Assembly (NCBI GenBank): GCA_964415965.1
Contig: CAYQCK010000004.1
Location: 55,749-119,748 of the forward strand
Direction of reading: 5' to 3'
Source: CAIKNB01 sp964415965
GTDB lineage: Bacteria; Patescibacteriota; Patescibacteriia; 2-12-FULL-60-25
Length of the DNA stretch: 64,000 nucleotides
A program made the position numbers and the translations under genes. Below are positions 16,590 to 24,980 of this stretch, one piece after another. Below the pieces are notes generated by a model. It made no database searches. It worked only from the letters and a program-made list of their open reading frames with translations, and had not been told where the DNA came from. Positions within the stretch are counted from its first letter, which is position 1; every line of letters starts with the position of its first letter.

Positions 16590-17600
16590 TCACCGGCGGC
16601 GCGGTTTGCCCAGGGTGCGGAGGGATTCGCCGGCCATCAACCGATGGATGGCCTGGGCCAGCAGGTAGCCGATCGGGATGACCTCGATTTTCCCGTGTTC
16701 CACGACTTCCTGCCGTTGCAGGATGGATGAGGTGACGATGATGCGTTCGATGGCGCTCTCGTCGAGTCGGCGCAAGGCCGCCCCGTTGAACAGGCCATGC
16801 ACGGCGCACACCAGGATGCGGCGCGCCCCTTCCTTGTGCAGGACCTCGGCCGCCTCGCAGATACTGCCGGCCGTGTCGATCATGTCGTCGATGAGCACGG
16901 CGTCCAGGCCTTTGACTTCGCCGACGAGCTGGAGTGCCTTGGCCTCGCCCGGTGCCGTCCGCCGCTTGTCTATCCAGGCGATGGGATGCGGAGTGCTGAG
17001 CATCCCGGCCAGGGCCGAGGCGCGTTCCCAGCCGCCGCGGTCCGGCGACACCACGCAAATCTTGTCGGTCTCGGTGAACGCCTGTCTGACGTGCGGCACG
17101 AATTCATGGATGACCGGGATGCGGTCGACCGGGCTGTCGAAGAACCCTTCGATGTAGACCGTGTGCGGTTCGACCACGCACACCCGGCAAGGCGCCGCTT
17201 GGTTGAGCAGGCGTGCGAACAGCTCGGCGGTGATGGCCGTGCGGTCCGTGGTCTCGCCGCGCCTTCGGTCCTGCCTCGCGTACGGCAGGTAGGGGAGGAT
17301 GAGCACCTCGATTTCGGCGTCGGCCCGCTTGAGCGCGTCCAGCAGGACGAACATCTCCATGGCGTGGTCGTTGACCGAACGCTTTTCGCTCCGCGCGATG
17401 CAGCCGACGACGATGCACTTGCGGCCTTCGCCGCGCCGGACGTTATCGATGATCTCGACGTACGGTTCGTCGTCCGCGTGGAACCGGAGTTTCATCTCGG
17501 CTTGGTGGCAACCCGAGAATGTCGGGATATCGCTCAGTTCGTCCAGCAGGTCCTCGACGAGCCTCGGATTCCCCGTGTTGGCAAAGAGCAGCAGATCCAT
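16590..17600 (-). CDS. prs: ribose-phosphate pyrophosphokinase
   Basis: A 336-residue enzyme that makes PRPP from ribose 5-phosphate and ATP for nucleotide, His and Trp synthesis. The start at 17600 (MDLLLFANTG) has GGGAGG upstream. Seen: PYLPYARQDRR at about 103-113 (ATP/flexible region), VLIDDMIDTAGS at 235-246 (PRPP loop) and EPHTVYIEGFF at about 144-154, where classical Prs has a D-H segment. Length is a little above the usual 310-320. Monocistronic and convergent with nothing nearby. Confidence 0.85.
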   Translation of the reverse strand: MDLLLFANTGNPRLVEDLLDELSDIPTFSGCHQAEMKLRFHADDEPYVEIIDNVRRGEGRKCIVVGCIARSEKRSVNDHAMEMFVLLDALKRADAEIEVLILPYLPYARQDRRRGETTDRTAITAELFARLLNQAAPCRVCVVEPHTVYIEGFFDSPVDRIPVIHEFVPHVRQAFTETDKICVVSPDRGGWERASALAGMLSTPHPIAWIDKRRTAPGEAKALQLVGEVKGLDAVLIDDMIDTAGSICEAAEVLHKEGARRILVCAVHGLFNGAALRRLDESAIERIIVTSSILQRQEVVEHGKIEVIPIGYLLAQAIHRLMAGESLRTLGKPRRR

Positions 17601-17717
17601 TCCAACCTCCCACGATTCCGTCCCGGAACGCCACCAGCTAACACCCGAACGTCGGAATCCGCAAGTCGAAGGAGGTCGCCGGGATGACCGGATTTTTCCC
17701 TCAGCTTGCGGAGAGGA

Positions 17718-17723
17718 TATACT
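17718..17723 (+). promoter_or_regulatory. -10 box of the lipoprotein gene at 17739
   Basis: TATACT 15 nt before the ATG, giving a leader of under 10 nt. Confidence 0.5.
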
Positions 17724-17738
17724 CAAGCCGATTTCCGT

Positions 17739-18257
17739 ATGCACCATCCCCGCAACTTCGCGATCCTGGCCGTTTCGTTGGCGCTCTTGGCCGCCGGTTG
17801 TTCCAAGTCCGCCGATGCCCAACCGAAACTCGGGAAGACGGTAAGCGCTTGCGCGGCCTTGAGCCAAGCTGACGCCGTTTCGGTTTTGGGCGGTGAAGTG
17901 ACCGTGACGACCGGTCCCGAAGCGACCCAGCCCGACGGCAGCCTATACGTCTCCAATTGCGCGTTTTCTTCCGACGAAGCGCGGTCCGCCAACGTCCTGA
18001 TCCGCCAAGCGGCCGATGCCGGGTCGATCAAGCGGCAATTCGCTGACGCGCGCGCCGCCGTCCCGGGGATATATTCCGTCGCTCCGCAAGACGTGCCCGG
18101 CCTGGGGGATGCGGCTTTTTGGGTCGGCGGTTCCGCCAGCCAGTTGAACGTGCTCAAAGGCGGTCGCTGGGTGACGATAATTGTCCTGGCTTTGAAATCC
18201 GATGACCGCTTGGCCATCGCGAAAAATACCGCCTCGGCCATCCTGAAGGGTTTTTGA
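17739..18257 (+). CDS. lipoprotein of unknown function
   Basis: A 172-residue protein starting at 17739 (MHHPRNF). Signal peptide with lipobox ALLAAGC, so it is lipid-anchored. The mature part has two cysteines (SACAAL and SNCAFS) and a LGDAAFW-x-(10)-VLKGGRWVTI-type segment, reminiscent of DUF3558-like lipoproteins of actinobacteria, but the match is loose. No RBS is seen. Function unknown. Confidence 0.65.
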   Translation: MHHPRNFAILAVSLALLAAGCSKSADAQPKLGKTVSACAALSQADAVSVLGGEVTVTTGPEATQPDGSLYVSNCAFSSDEARSANVLIRQAADAGSIKRQFADARAAVPGIYSVAPQDVPGLGDAAFWVGGSASQLNVLKGGRWVTIIVLALKSDDRLAIAKNTASAILKGF

Positions 18258-18319
18258 TGGCGTTATGCCGTAACGCCCCGGCAAGAATAGGGTATTTTAC
18301 GCATATATCCGTCAAATAT

Positions 18320-19504
18320 ATGGAAACATTTTCAGTTTGGTTCAAAGCGCACCGGAAAGAGGTGTCGTGCGCGATTGCGGCTCTGGTGGCGACGATGTTG
18401 ATGTTTGTCGGGCTTTTCTACGTTCCTCGCCCGATGTTGGTCGATGCTCCTTCCTCGACCAAAGAAGCCACGGTTGATTTGCATGGCAAGGCCAATCCGC
18501 ATTTAGGTATCGCCGTTTTCGACAAGGCTGGCAATCCGCTTGTCCTGGTCGGCAGCGGTGAGAACGGGGAGTTCTCCATCTCCGGTCTGCCTATCGCCGA
18601 AGGCGAGAATATCTTCCGATTACGTGCCGTGGCTTCCGGCTGGCGGGCGTCTTTCCCCGTCATCGTCAGGATAATGAAGGATGGCCAGGCACCCTTGTTG
18701 GAGGTTTCGCGTTTCGACGGTGCAACCGTGACCGGTTCGAACACCGTGGTCAACGGCAAGGCAGAACCGGGTTCGACGGTCACCGTCAATGGCGTCAAGA
18801 CGACCGTCAACGGCGACGGCACCTGGAGCGCGACAGTCGCTTTGCAGCCGGGCGAGAACAAACTGCTCGTTGTCGCGACCGATGCGGCCGGCAACTCCAC
18901 CACGAATACCGAGACCATAAACTACGCGCCCTCTGCCGCAGGCAGCCAGACCGGGACGGCCACGGCTGCGACCTCGACGGTTTCCTACAGCGCCGGCTCG
19001 CTGCCGCCATCGGCCACGGGCACCGTTTCAGGCGCTCCGCCCGCGTCTTCGGCCGCCGTAACGGCCGTAGCGACTTCACCGACGGCCACGTCTTCTGCCG
19101 CGGCGTCACCAACGACGGCTACGCCGACCGCCGTCAAACCCGCGACCACCACATCGCCGACGACGCAAACCCCGCCGCAGGTTCCGGTTGAGCAGAAAAT
19201 CGTCAACATCGCGGCTAATGCCTGGGTTTCGAATCCATCGCCGAACGACCGGGCCAACGAGACGATCTATGTCTCGGTGAAGGATAACTTCGGTCGACCG
19301 GTTGCGGCCGCGTCCGTCGTGGCCACCGTCCAATACAAAACCGGCGCGCAGACGTACACCTTGTCTTCCCAGGGTAATGGGACCTATGCCGTCAGTTTCA
19401 AGCTTAACGACAAATACGCATCCGGTTATCGCGTCCAAATCAGCGCCACCGCCAGATACCAAGGTTTCATGTCCACCGCGTTCACAGCCTTCACGCCCAA
19501 TTGA
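18320..19504 (+). CDS. membrane-anchored Ig-like domain protein
   Basis: A 394-residue protein beginning at 18320 (METFSVWF). One membrane segment at about residues 17-36 leaves the rest outside. An N-terminal carboxypeptidase-regulatory or Ig-like domain (about 45-125) is followed by a Big-type domain with GSTVTVNGVKTTVNGDGTWS-like strands (about 130-205), a 90-residue Thr/Ala/Ser/Pro linker, and a further beta domain (about 300-394). It looks like a cell-surface structural or adhesive protein. Terminator downstream. Confidence 0.65.
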   Translation: METFSVWFKAHRKEVSCAIAALVATMLMFVGLFYVPRPMLVDAPSSTKEATVDLHGKANPHLGIAVFDKAGNPLVLVGSGENGEFSISGLPIAEGENIFRLRAVASGWRASFPVIVRIMKDGQAPLLEVSRFDGATVTGSNTVVNGKAEPGSTVTVNGVKTTVNGDGTWSATVALQPGENKLLVVATDAAGNSTTNTETINYAPSAAGSQTGTATAATSTVSYSAGSLPPSATGTVSGAPPASSAAVTAVATSPTATSSAAASPTTATPTAVKPATTTSPTTQTPPQVPVEQKIVNIAANAWVSNPSPNDRANETIYVSVKDNFGRPVAAASVVATVQYKTGAQTYTLSSQGNGTYAVSFKLNDKYASGYRVQISATARYQGFMSTAFTAFTPN

Positions 19505-19516
19505 TTCCTGATATCG

Positions 19517-19552
19517 AAAAGCCGCATCCCAAACGCCCGGGATGCGGCTTTT
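19517..19552 (+). terminator. intrinsic terminator
   Basis: AAAAGCCGCATCCC / GGGATGCGGCTTTT, a 14-bp stem. Confidence 0.85.
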
Positions 19553-19617
19553 AGGATTGACGCGACCGCCGGAAGCGTGCTTAGGTTAAGCCGTTCCTTT
19601 ACACTGGAAGGAAAGAT

Positions 19618-20655
19618 ATGTTGTCAGATCCTCCGGACCAAAAGAAGTTCCAAGCCCGCATCGTGGTCTTGGGCGGCGGCACCGGCACATTCACCGTGCT
19701 GACTGGCCTCAAGCGCCATCCGGTCGAACTCTCAGCCGTGGTGTCCATCGCCGACAACGGCGGCTCGACCGGCGTCCTGCGCGACGAGCTCGGCGTCCTG
19801 CCGCCCGGCGACATCCGCCAATGCCTGGTCGCCCTGTCGTCCGGCGACGAGATGATGCGCCGCGTCTTCAGCCACCGCTTCTCGCGCGGCTCGCTCCAGG
19901 GCCACACCCTGGGCAACCTGTTTTTGTCTGCATTGGAGGAGCTGTGTGGCAATCCCCTCGAAGCCGTCAAACAGGCGCAGCAGATCCTCCGCGTCCGTGG
20001 CCGGGTCATTCCGGTTTCGTCGCAGGCCTCGAATCTGTATGCCGAGCTCGAGGACGGTACGGTCGTCGAAGGGGAGCATGCCATCGACGAGCCGAGCGCC
20101 CAGCGCGCCGCCATCGACCGCTGCTTCCTCGATCCGCCGGTCGTGGCCAATGCCGACGCCGTGGACGCCATCCGCCAAGCCGACATCCTGGTCATGGGCC
20201 CGGGCGACCTGTATACGAGCCTTATCCCGGTGCTCCTGGTCGACGGCGTGGTGGAGGCTATCTGCGACAGCCGTGCCCGGCGCGTCTTCGTCGTGAACCT
20301 GGTGACCAACCGCGGGCAGACCGATGGTTACACCGCCTCGCGCTTCTGCCGCGCGGTCGAGCAGTACATCACGCCGGCCAAGCTGGACGCGGTCATCCTG
20401 AACACGGCCGTACCGTCGCCGGAGATCCTGAAACGCTACGAAAAGGCCAATGACCAGCTGGTCGAGGATGATCTGCCGCCTGACGGCTGGCCGGTCCTGC
20501 GGACGCCGCTCATCTCCGAGCGCATCGCCGGCAAAGTCGCCGGCGACAAGCTCAAGCGCAGCGTCCTGCGTCATGACCCCGCCAAGCTCGCCGCGGCCAT
20601 CCTCTCGGCCATCTCGCCTGACCACGCAGCCAACGCATCGACGAGGAACGCATGA
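19618..20655 (+). CDS. yvcK: YvcK/CofD family, UDP-GlcNAc-binding regulator
   Basis: A 345-residue protein of the YvcK (gluconeogenesis factor) family, which binds UDP-GlcNAc and helps set carbon flow into the cell wall; it shares the fold of CofD. Seen: LGGGTGTF at about 18-25, ADNGGSTG near 45-52, LPPGDIRQCL near 61-70, and TPLIS and VMGPGDLYTSL segments. TACACT at 19600-19605 and GGAAGGAAAG precede the ATG. It overlaps the next gene by 4 nt (ATGA). Confidence 0.88.
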   Translation: MLSDPPDQKKFQARIVVLGGGTGTFTVLTGLKRHPVELSAVVSIADNGGSTGVLRDELGVLPPGDIRQCLVALSSGDEMMRRVFSHRFSRGSLQGHTLGNLFLSALEELCGNPLEAVKQAQQILRVRGRVIPVSSQASNLYAELEDGTVVEGEHAIDEPSAQRAAIDRCFLDPPVVANADAVDAIRQADILVMGPGDLYTSLIPVLLVDGVVEAICDSRARRVFVVNLVTNRGQTDGYTASRFCRAVEQYITPAKLDAVILNTAVPSPEILKRYEKANDQLVEDDLPPDGWPVLRTPLISERIAGKVAGDKLKRSVLRHDPAKLAAAILSAISPDHAANASTRNA

Positions 20656-21287
20656 ACAAGGCAGTCCGGATCTACTACGACCTCGACTTCACCCTCTACG
20701 ATACCGCGCAGCTCATGGCTAACCTGCGCCAGGACCTCCGGCGGATGGGCTATTCCGCCGAAAGCATCGACGCCGGCTTCGACCAGCTGAACGATGTCGG
20801 CTATTCGCTGGAAGGTCATCTGCGCCTGCTCGGACATCGGGAAGAGGATATCCCGTACCGCGCCAACGAACTGCAGTACCATCTCACGTACGGGCATAAG
20901 TATCTCTTGCCCGGGGTATTCGACGGATTGGGGATGCTGTCGCATGCCGCCGAACAATTTCTGCTGACCTTCGGTTTTCCGCCGTATCAGCAGAATAAGT
21001 TCTTCGGTCTTGGAGAAGCGCGCCTTTGGTTCCAAGGCAAGCATTACGTCTGGAAAGGGGAGACGAAAGGCGACGTCATCGTCCAAGCCGGCCAGGCCGA
21101 GACGGTCTGGTTCCTGGACGATTCGATTGCGCATCTCGAGGATGTCTGCCAGAAGGCTCCGTGGACCAAGGTTGTCCGCATCGCCTGGCCGCAGTTCAAC
21201 CCCAAGCCCTACCCCGGAGACCACATCCGCTGGGACGTGGTCCGTTCCTTCGACGAATTCGTCGCGCTCGTGAAGCGCAGCATGTAA
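20652..21287 (+). CDS. HAD-superfamily hydrolase
   Basis: A 211-residue protein with the HAD motifs: YYDLDFTLYDT at about residues 8-18 (motif I, nucleophile Asp and acid Asp), LLTFG near 104 (motif II Thr), a lysine-containing segment WKGETKGDVI near 135-144 and WFLDDSIAHLEDV near 153-165 (motif IV Asp pair). It therefore likely removes phosphate from a small molecule; the substrate is unknown. It is translationally coupled to yvcK, which hints at sugar-phosphate or wall-precursor metabolism. Confidence 0.8.
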   Translation: MNKAVRIYYDLDFTLYDTAQLMANLRQDLRRMGYSAESIDAGFDQLNDVGYSLEGHLRLLGHREEDIPYRANELQYHLTYGHKYLLPGVFDGLGMLSHAAEQFLLTFGFPPYQQNKFFGLGEARLWFQGKHYVWKGETKGDVIVQAGQAETVWFLDDSIAHLEDVCQKAPWTKVVRIAWPQFNPKPYPGDHIRWDVVRSFDEFVALVKRSM

Positions 21288-21294
21288 GAACCAG

Positions 21295-21322
21295 GCCGTC
21301 CGGCGCTCCCGGACGGCTTTTT
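21295..21322 (+). terminator. intrinsic terminator
   Basis: GCCGTCCG / CGGACGGC stem followed by TTTTT. Confidence 0.85.
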
Positions 21323-21392
21323 CGTATTTGCCGAATTTCACGGCCCGTGTTTCCATATCCTTAATCCTAATCCCTAACTCCCCATCCCATTT

Positions 21393-22136
21393 ATGTATCC
21401 TCTGATAGTCCTCGCGATCATCCTCGTCCTGGCCATGATCCGCCAGGTCAACCAGTACGAACGCGGCGTCAAATTCACGTTCGGCCGTTTCACGTCGCTG
21501 GTCGGTCCGGGTTGGCGCCTGATAATCCCGGTCGTCCAGTCGATGCGCAAGGTGGACATCCGCACCAAGGCGGTGGAGGTCCCGTACCAGGACGCCATCA
21601 CCAAGGACAACGTCTCGTGCAAGATAAACGCCGTCATCTATTACCGCATCTCAGATGCCGGCAAGTCGGTGATCGAGGTCGAGAACGTCTGGTATGCCGT
21701 GTCGCAGCTGGCCCAGACGACCATGCGCAACATCGCCGGCGAGCTCGCGCTCGACGAACTGCTCTCCGAACGCGACCAGGCTTCGGCTCGCATCAAGGAG
21801 CTCATCTCGACCCATACTGCGAGCTGGGGTGTTGAGGTCTTGGGCTGCGAGCTCAAGGACATCGCCCTGCCCGAAGAGATGAAGCGGACCATCGCGAAGC
21901 AAGCCGAGGCCGAGCGCGAGAAGCGGGCCGTCATCATCAGCTCCCAAGGCGAAGTGGCCGCGGCCGAGAACCTGCGCCAGGCCGCCGAGATCCTGTCTTC
22001 ATCTGCCGGCGCCTTGCATCTGCGCACCCTCAACACCATCAATGACGTGTCGAGCGACGAATCGAACACCATCGTCTTCGCCCTGCCGCTCGAGGTCTTG
22101 CGCGCCTTCGAACGCTGGAACCAGCCGAAGGCTTGA
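21393..22136 (+). CDS. SPFH/band 7 (slipin-like) membrane protein
   Basis: A 247-residue protein with one N-terminal membrane segment (residues 2-16) and a band 7 domain: NQYERGVKFTFGRF, GPGWRLIIPVVQSM, then KDNVSCKINAVIYYRI and the TTMRNIAGELALDELLSER stretch typical of stomatin and slipin proteins. The end (about 175-215) is the usual helical part. These proteins scaffold membrane microdomains and often partner with NfeD proteases; no NfeD gene is seen here. No RBS stands before the ATG, only pyrimidine-rich DNA. Confidence 0.85.
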   Translation: MYPLIVLAIILVLAMIRQVNQYERGVKFTFGRFTSLVGPGWRLIIPVVQSMRKVDIRTKAVEVPYQDAITKDNVSCKINAVIYYRISDAGKSVIEVENVWYAVSQLAQTTMRNIAGELALDELLSERDQASARIKELISTHTASWGVEVLGCELKDIALPEEMKRTIAKQAEAEREKRAVIISSQGEVAAAENLRQAAEILSSSAGALHLRTLNTINDVSSDESNTIVFALPLEVLRAFERWNQPKA

Positions 22137-22149
22137 ACATCGGAATAAA

Positions 22150-22175
22150 CAAAAAAGACCCGGATGGGTCTTTTT
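22150..22175. terminator. bidirectional terminator
   Basis: AAAAAAGACCC / GGGTCTTTTTT between converging genes. Confidence 0.85.
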
Positions 22176-22183
22176 TGGTTTTC

Positions 22184-23461
22184 TCAGTCCTTCTTCTCGC
22201 TCGCCGTCATGACGGCGCGGAGTTGGCCCATCTTTTTTCCGAATTTTTTGCCCAGCTCGGCTTCGTTGTTGGCGAGTATGAGCGCACGGACTTCCGCGGT
22301 TTCGTCGGCAGTCAAGGCGCCTTTGTTTGTCAGTTCAGCCAGCATCTCGTCCAGCTTCGCCGGATCGTACTCCGTCGGCCGGCACTCCTTCGCGAGCCTG
22401 GCGAGTTCAGCCGCGAAATCTATGGGCTTGCCCGCCTTCTTGAGCGCCAGCAGCGCTTTTTCGACTTTCCGTTTTTCCAGCTTGTCGTCAACCGCAAGCT
22501 TCTCCGTTAGTCCTTTGATCGCTTCGGCGTTGGATCGCGACACGGCGAGGGCGAGGAAATTGGAGGCGTCAGCCGTGCCGTCCGGCCTCAGCGATGACAT
22601 CGAGTCGACGAAGCTCGCGACCATCACCAGGTTTCGCTCTTGCTCGCTGAGGCTCCCGAAGAATTTCTCGTAGGTATCGACGTTCGGTGCCGTGAACTGA
22701 TAGGCCACCTCGTGGTGGGTGATGGTGGTGAGCGTCAGTTCGTCCACGCCCGTTTCGCCCAAGTTACGGATGGCTTCGGAACCGGACTCGCCGTGCATCC
22801 GTCCTTCCGCCACCTTGCCGCCCGACGGGGTCTTGTCGCCGGCTTTGTGGAAATACGAGATGCCGATGATTTTCCGCGCTTGCCCTTCGCCCTGCATGAA
22901 TTCGAGCAGTTTGGCCGGGTCGCGCCTGACTTCTTCCGGCACCATCGCCTGCCATTCGGCCAGGGTATAGGCGATGTCCTCCCCTTTCGGGCCGTCAGCC
23001 GTCTGTTCGCTGAAGCTCAGGCGCAGCGTGTCTTTCTTGGCCAGGTCATGCAGGAAAGTGTAGCGCTCCAACGCCTCACGGTTTTTCTTGACCGTATCCT
23101 CCAGGATCCGGCGCGTGCTCTCGGGCATGTCGGCGGGCCACTGGTATTTGCCTTCGGCGATGTCCTGGATGGACGTCAGTATGCCGTCCAGATGCGTATC
23201 CATGAGCATGCCCTCGTTATGGAAATCGCCGACCTGCGGCACGTCGAAAGACGTCTCTATTTCCTCGCGCAGCTTGGCGTGCTCCGGGTTCGGGAAAAGC
23301 TTATTGACCCTAGCCTTCAGTTTTTCCACCCGTTCGCCGCGTGTCTCCGCCTCGTTCTTCGCCATCTCCATCTTTTGCGCGTATTCCTCCGGGCTCAGCG
23401 GCCCCTTTTCCTTCTTCTTCGGCTTTTCTGGCCCGCCTTTCGGCATGTCTTGTTTGCCCAT
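22184..23461 (-). CDS. HD-domain-like protein
   Basis: A 425-residue soluble protein. A charged N-terminus (Lys/Glu/Pro-rich to about 60) is followed by a helical domain with a His in DFHNEG (81), LHDLAKKDT at about 137-145 (the HD pair), THHEVAYQF near 247-255 and ASFVDSMSS near 282. The order H...HD...H...D is that of metal-dependent HD phosphohydrolases. This match is by eye and the spacing is wide, so activity is uncertain. Monocistronic. Confidence 0.55.
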   Translation of the reverse strand: MGKQDMPKGGPEKPKKKEKGPLSPEEYAQKMEMAKNEAETRGERVEKLKARVNKLFPNPEHAKLREEIETSFDVPQVGDFHNEGMLMDTHLDGILTSIQDIAEGKYQWPADMPESTRRILEDTVKKNREALERYTFLHDLAKKDTLRLSFSEQTADGPKGEDIAYTLAEWQAMVPEEVRRDPAKLLEFMQGEGQARKIIGISYFHKAGDKTPSGGKVAEGRMHGESGSEAIRNLGETGVDELTLTTITHHEVAYQFTAPNVDTYEKFFGSLSEQERNLVMVASFVDSMSSLRPDGTADASNFLALAVSRSNAEAIKGLTEKLAVDDKLEKRKVEKALLALKKAGKPIDFAAELARLAKECRPTEYDPAKLDEMLAELTNKGALTADETAEVRALILANNEAELGKKFGKKMGQLRAVMTASEKKD

Positions 23462-23549
23462 ATCGTCGCTCTCCCTACGTTAGGATTTAATCAAAAGCAT
23501 GGATTCGTCGACATTTTAAGGCGGGATGGTGGGTTTGGCAAACCGTGGT

Positions 23550-23555
23550 TATACT
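23550..23555 (+). promoter_or_regulatory. -10 box of the membrane/pterin-dehydratase-like gene
   Basis: TATACT ends 9 nt before the ATG at 23565, so the leader is about 2-3 nt. Confidence 0.6.
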
Positions 23556-23564
23556 GTGGCGCAT

Positions 23565-24224
23565 ATGTCGCCGCTCTCAACCTATCTCTCGAATCTGAAG
23601 GAATTCGTCCTGGTCGTCACGATTTTGTACTTCTACGGCTTGGCTTTCGCGATGCAATTCGGGAAATCGTTGTACAACCTGGACCATCCGGCCGTTTTCT
23701 TGACGATGTGCCTGCTGTACCTCCTGGCCGTCGGCTACGAAATCGTCTTCAATTGGTGGAAAGCCCGGACCTTCCTGGTCTGGTTCCTGCTTTGGGTGGT
23801 GTCTTACGGCATCATCGGCCTGTACTTGGCGCCGGCCATCTTCGGCCGCTGGATCCTGACCTACGTCTTCATCGAACCGCTCGTCATCGTCTTCATCGGC
23901 GGCTTCGCGTTTTCTGTCGGCCGCGTGCTGGCCCTGCATTTCACCCAGCGCAGCACTTTGACCCCCGGTGAGCTCGAACGGGCGCTGCAGGATCTGCCCG
24001 GTTGGAACACCGACGGCCAGAGCTTGGCGAAATCGTTCGAGAGTCGGGATTTCGAGGATGCCTTGAATTTCGTCAACCAGGTCGGTCGCATCGCGATCGG
24101 CATGCGCCACTATCCGCGCCTCAAATTGTCGGGCGCGCACGTGACCGTCCGTTTGAGTTCTTGGCACATCGGCGGCCTGACCAAGACCGACATCAACCAG
24201 GCGCGTAAAATCGACGCAATCTAA
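23565..24224 (+). CDS. membrane protein fused to a pterin carbinolamine dehydratase-like domain
   Basis: A 219-residue protein with two parts. Residues 10-120 hold about four hydrophobic membrane segments. Residues 131-219 resemble 4a-hydroxytetrahydrobiopterin dehydratase (PCD/DCoH): LERALQDLPGW, then DFEDALNFVNQVGRIAIGM, RHYP in place of the usual HHP, and GGLTKTDINQARKIDAI at the end. The second histidine of the HHP motif is replaced by Tyr, and the acidic residue normally four before is absent, so catalysis may be weak or lost. No other pterin gene lies near. A structural or sensory role is possible. Confidence 0.65.
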   Translation: MSPLSTYLSNLKEFVLVVTILYFYGLAFAMQFGKSLYNLDHPAVFLTMCLLYLLAVGYEIVFNWWKARTFLVWFLLWVVSYGIIGLYLAPAIFGRWILTYVFIEPLVIVFIGGFAFSVGRVLALHFTQRSTLTPGELERALQDLPGWNTDGQSLAKSFESRDFEDALNFVNQVGRIAIGMRHYPRLKLSGAHVTVRLSSWHIGGLTKTDINQARKIDAI

Positions 24225-24225
24225 A

Positions 24226-24294
24226 AGGCCTCCGGACGACCGCTTGGGTCCTGGCTTGCGCCGGGACTTTTGGAAAGTCGGTGTCCGAAGGCCT
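24226..24294 (-). ncRNA. branched four-helix RNA element with U-run
   Basis: An 11-bp closing stem with one mismatch (24226-24237 with 24283-24294) encloses three abutting hairpins: 24238-24250, 24251-24264 and 24265-24279. On the minus strand the middle hairpin is capped by the GNRA loop GCAA and the closing stem is followed by UUUAG, so the minus strand is the likely sense and the element would form the 3' end of the transcript of the gene at 24427. It looks like a branched terminator or a tRNA-like fold, but no tRNA signature is present. Confidence 0.5.
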
Positions 24295-24357
24295 GGATGA
24301 ATATAGCACGGAATCGACCGGGCCATCGAGGCGCCCGTGGGACGCGCCGGTGGCCTG

Positions 24358-24390
24358 GCGCAAACGTCGAAAGATGCTCGTCGTTTGCGC
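24358..24390 (-). other. 9-bp inverted repeat in the same 3' region
   Basis: GCGCAAACG (24358-24366) pairs with CGTTTGCGC (24382-24390). A second pairing ACCGG/CCGGT lies at 24317-24351. With the branched element these fill the 200 nt after the small gene with folded RNA. Confidence 0.5.
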
Positions 24391-24426
24391 AAGGAGGTGG
24401 GTCTTGGGTTCACTCTTTCTTCTCCG

Positions 24427-24639
24427 CTAGGCCGCGCGTTCGAGCACGGCCGTGATCATGTACCGCCGGTATGCCCGGCCCGCCATGTTCAGCCTGGCGG
24501 GGACCGTCTCGGCGGTGGTCGTGGCGCTTGCGATGCGCCACCCTTCTCCCAGCTCATCGACCTGGCTGTACAGGTCGTCGACCGGCGGTTTGTCCGTCCC
24601 TTCCACGATGATGATCCTCTGTTTCCCGTTGGTCTGCAT
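24427..24639 (-). CDS. small protein of unknown function
   Basis: A 70-residue protein with AAAGGAGG 7 nt before the ATG. It reads as a small alpha/beta domain (QRIIIVEG, GWRIASATTTAE, AYRRYMITAVLE). No family is recognised. What stands out is its setting: folded, gene-free sequence lies on both sides (24226-24426 and 24640-24860). It could be the product of a regulated transcript or of a small accessory element. Confidence 0.6.
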   Translation of the reverse strand: MQTNGKQRIIIVEGTDKPPVDDLYSQVDELGEGWRIASATTTAETVPARLNMAGRAYRRYMITAVLERAA

Positions 24640-24980
24640 GGCCAGCCTCCTTTCGGTTAGCAGTCTGGAGTCGTGATTCCCTCGCGGACAACGGCGGCGG
24701 ACGGATTTCCGCTGCCGGGCACTCCGGAGGATGCTGCTGCGGGTTGCGCCCTGCGCCCGTGGCGTAACGTCAGAGACGTCCCGACATCGTCGGTGGGCTT
24801 GTCCGGACCCAAGATTTTTTCGAAGGTGCGTTCGCTCGGCGGTTCACCTCCTTTCGCCGGTCGATACCCACAGTAAACACCCCCGCGAACGGCCGAGCAA
24901 GGGAAGCAGGGAGCCCTATCCAAGCTGATTTTCCGCGTAGTATACTGCCGTCATCAGTCTTTCTTCTAACCGTTTTATAC
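24640..24980. other. gene-poor, structured intergenic region
   Basis: About 340 nt between the small gene and the sigma factor. On the minus strand there is a strong AAAGGAGGTG near 24850 with no ATG, GTG or TTG at a usable distance, so an 88-codon open frame (24657-24923) is not convincing. Hairpins include ACGTC-AGA-GACGT at about 24770-24783 and CCGAC-ATC-GTCGG near 24780-24795. A symmetric AGTATACT (24939-24946) could give a -10 box in both directions. Confidence 0.4.

Noticed and set aside
21345..21392. Telomere-like CCTTAATCCTAATCCCTAAC before the SPFH gene
   Set aside because: Too short and imperfect to be more than a pyrimidine-rich stretch.
24657..24923. Possible 88-codon gene on the minus strand
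   Set aside because: Its only good Shine-Dalgarno has no start codon nearby, and the encoded peptide is low in recognisable structure; kept as an intergenic note.
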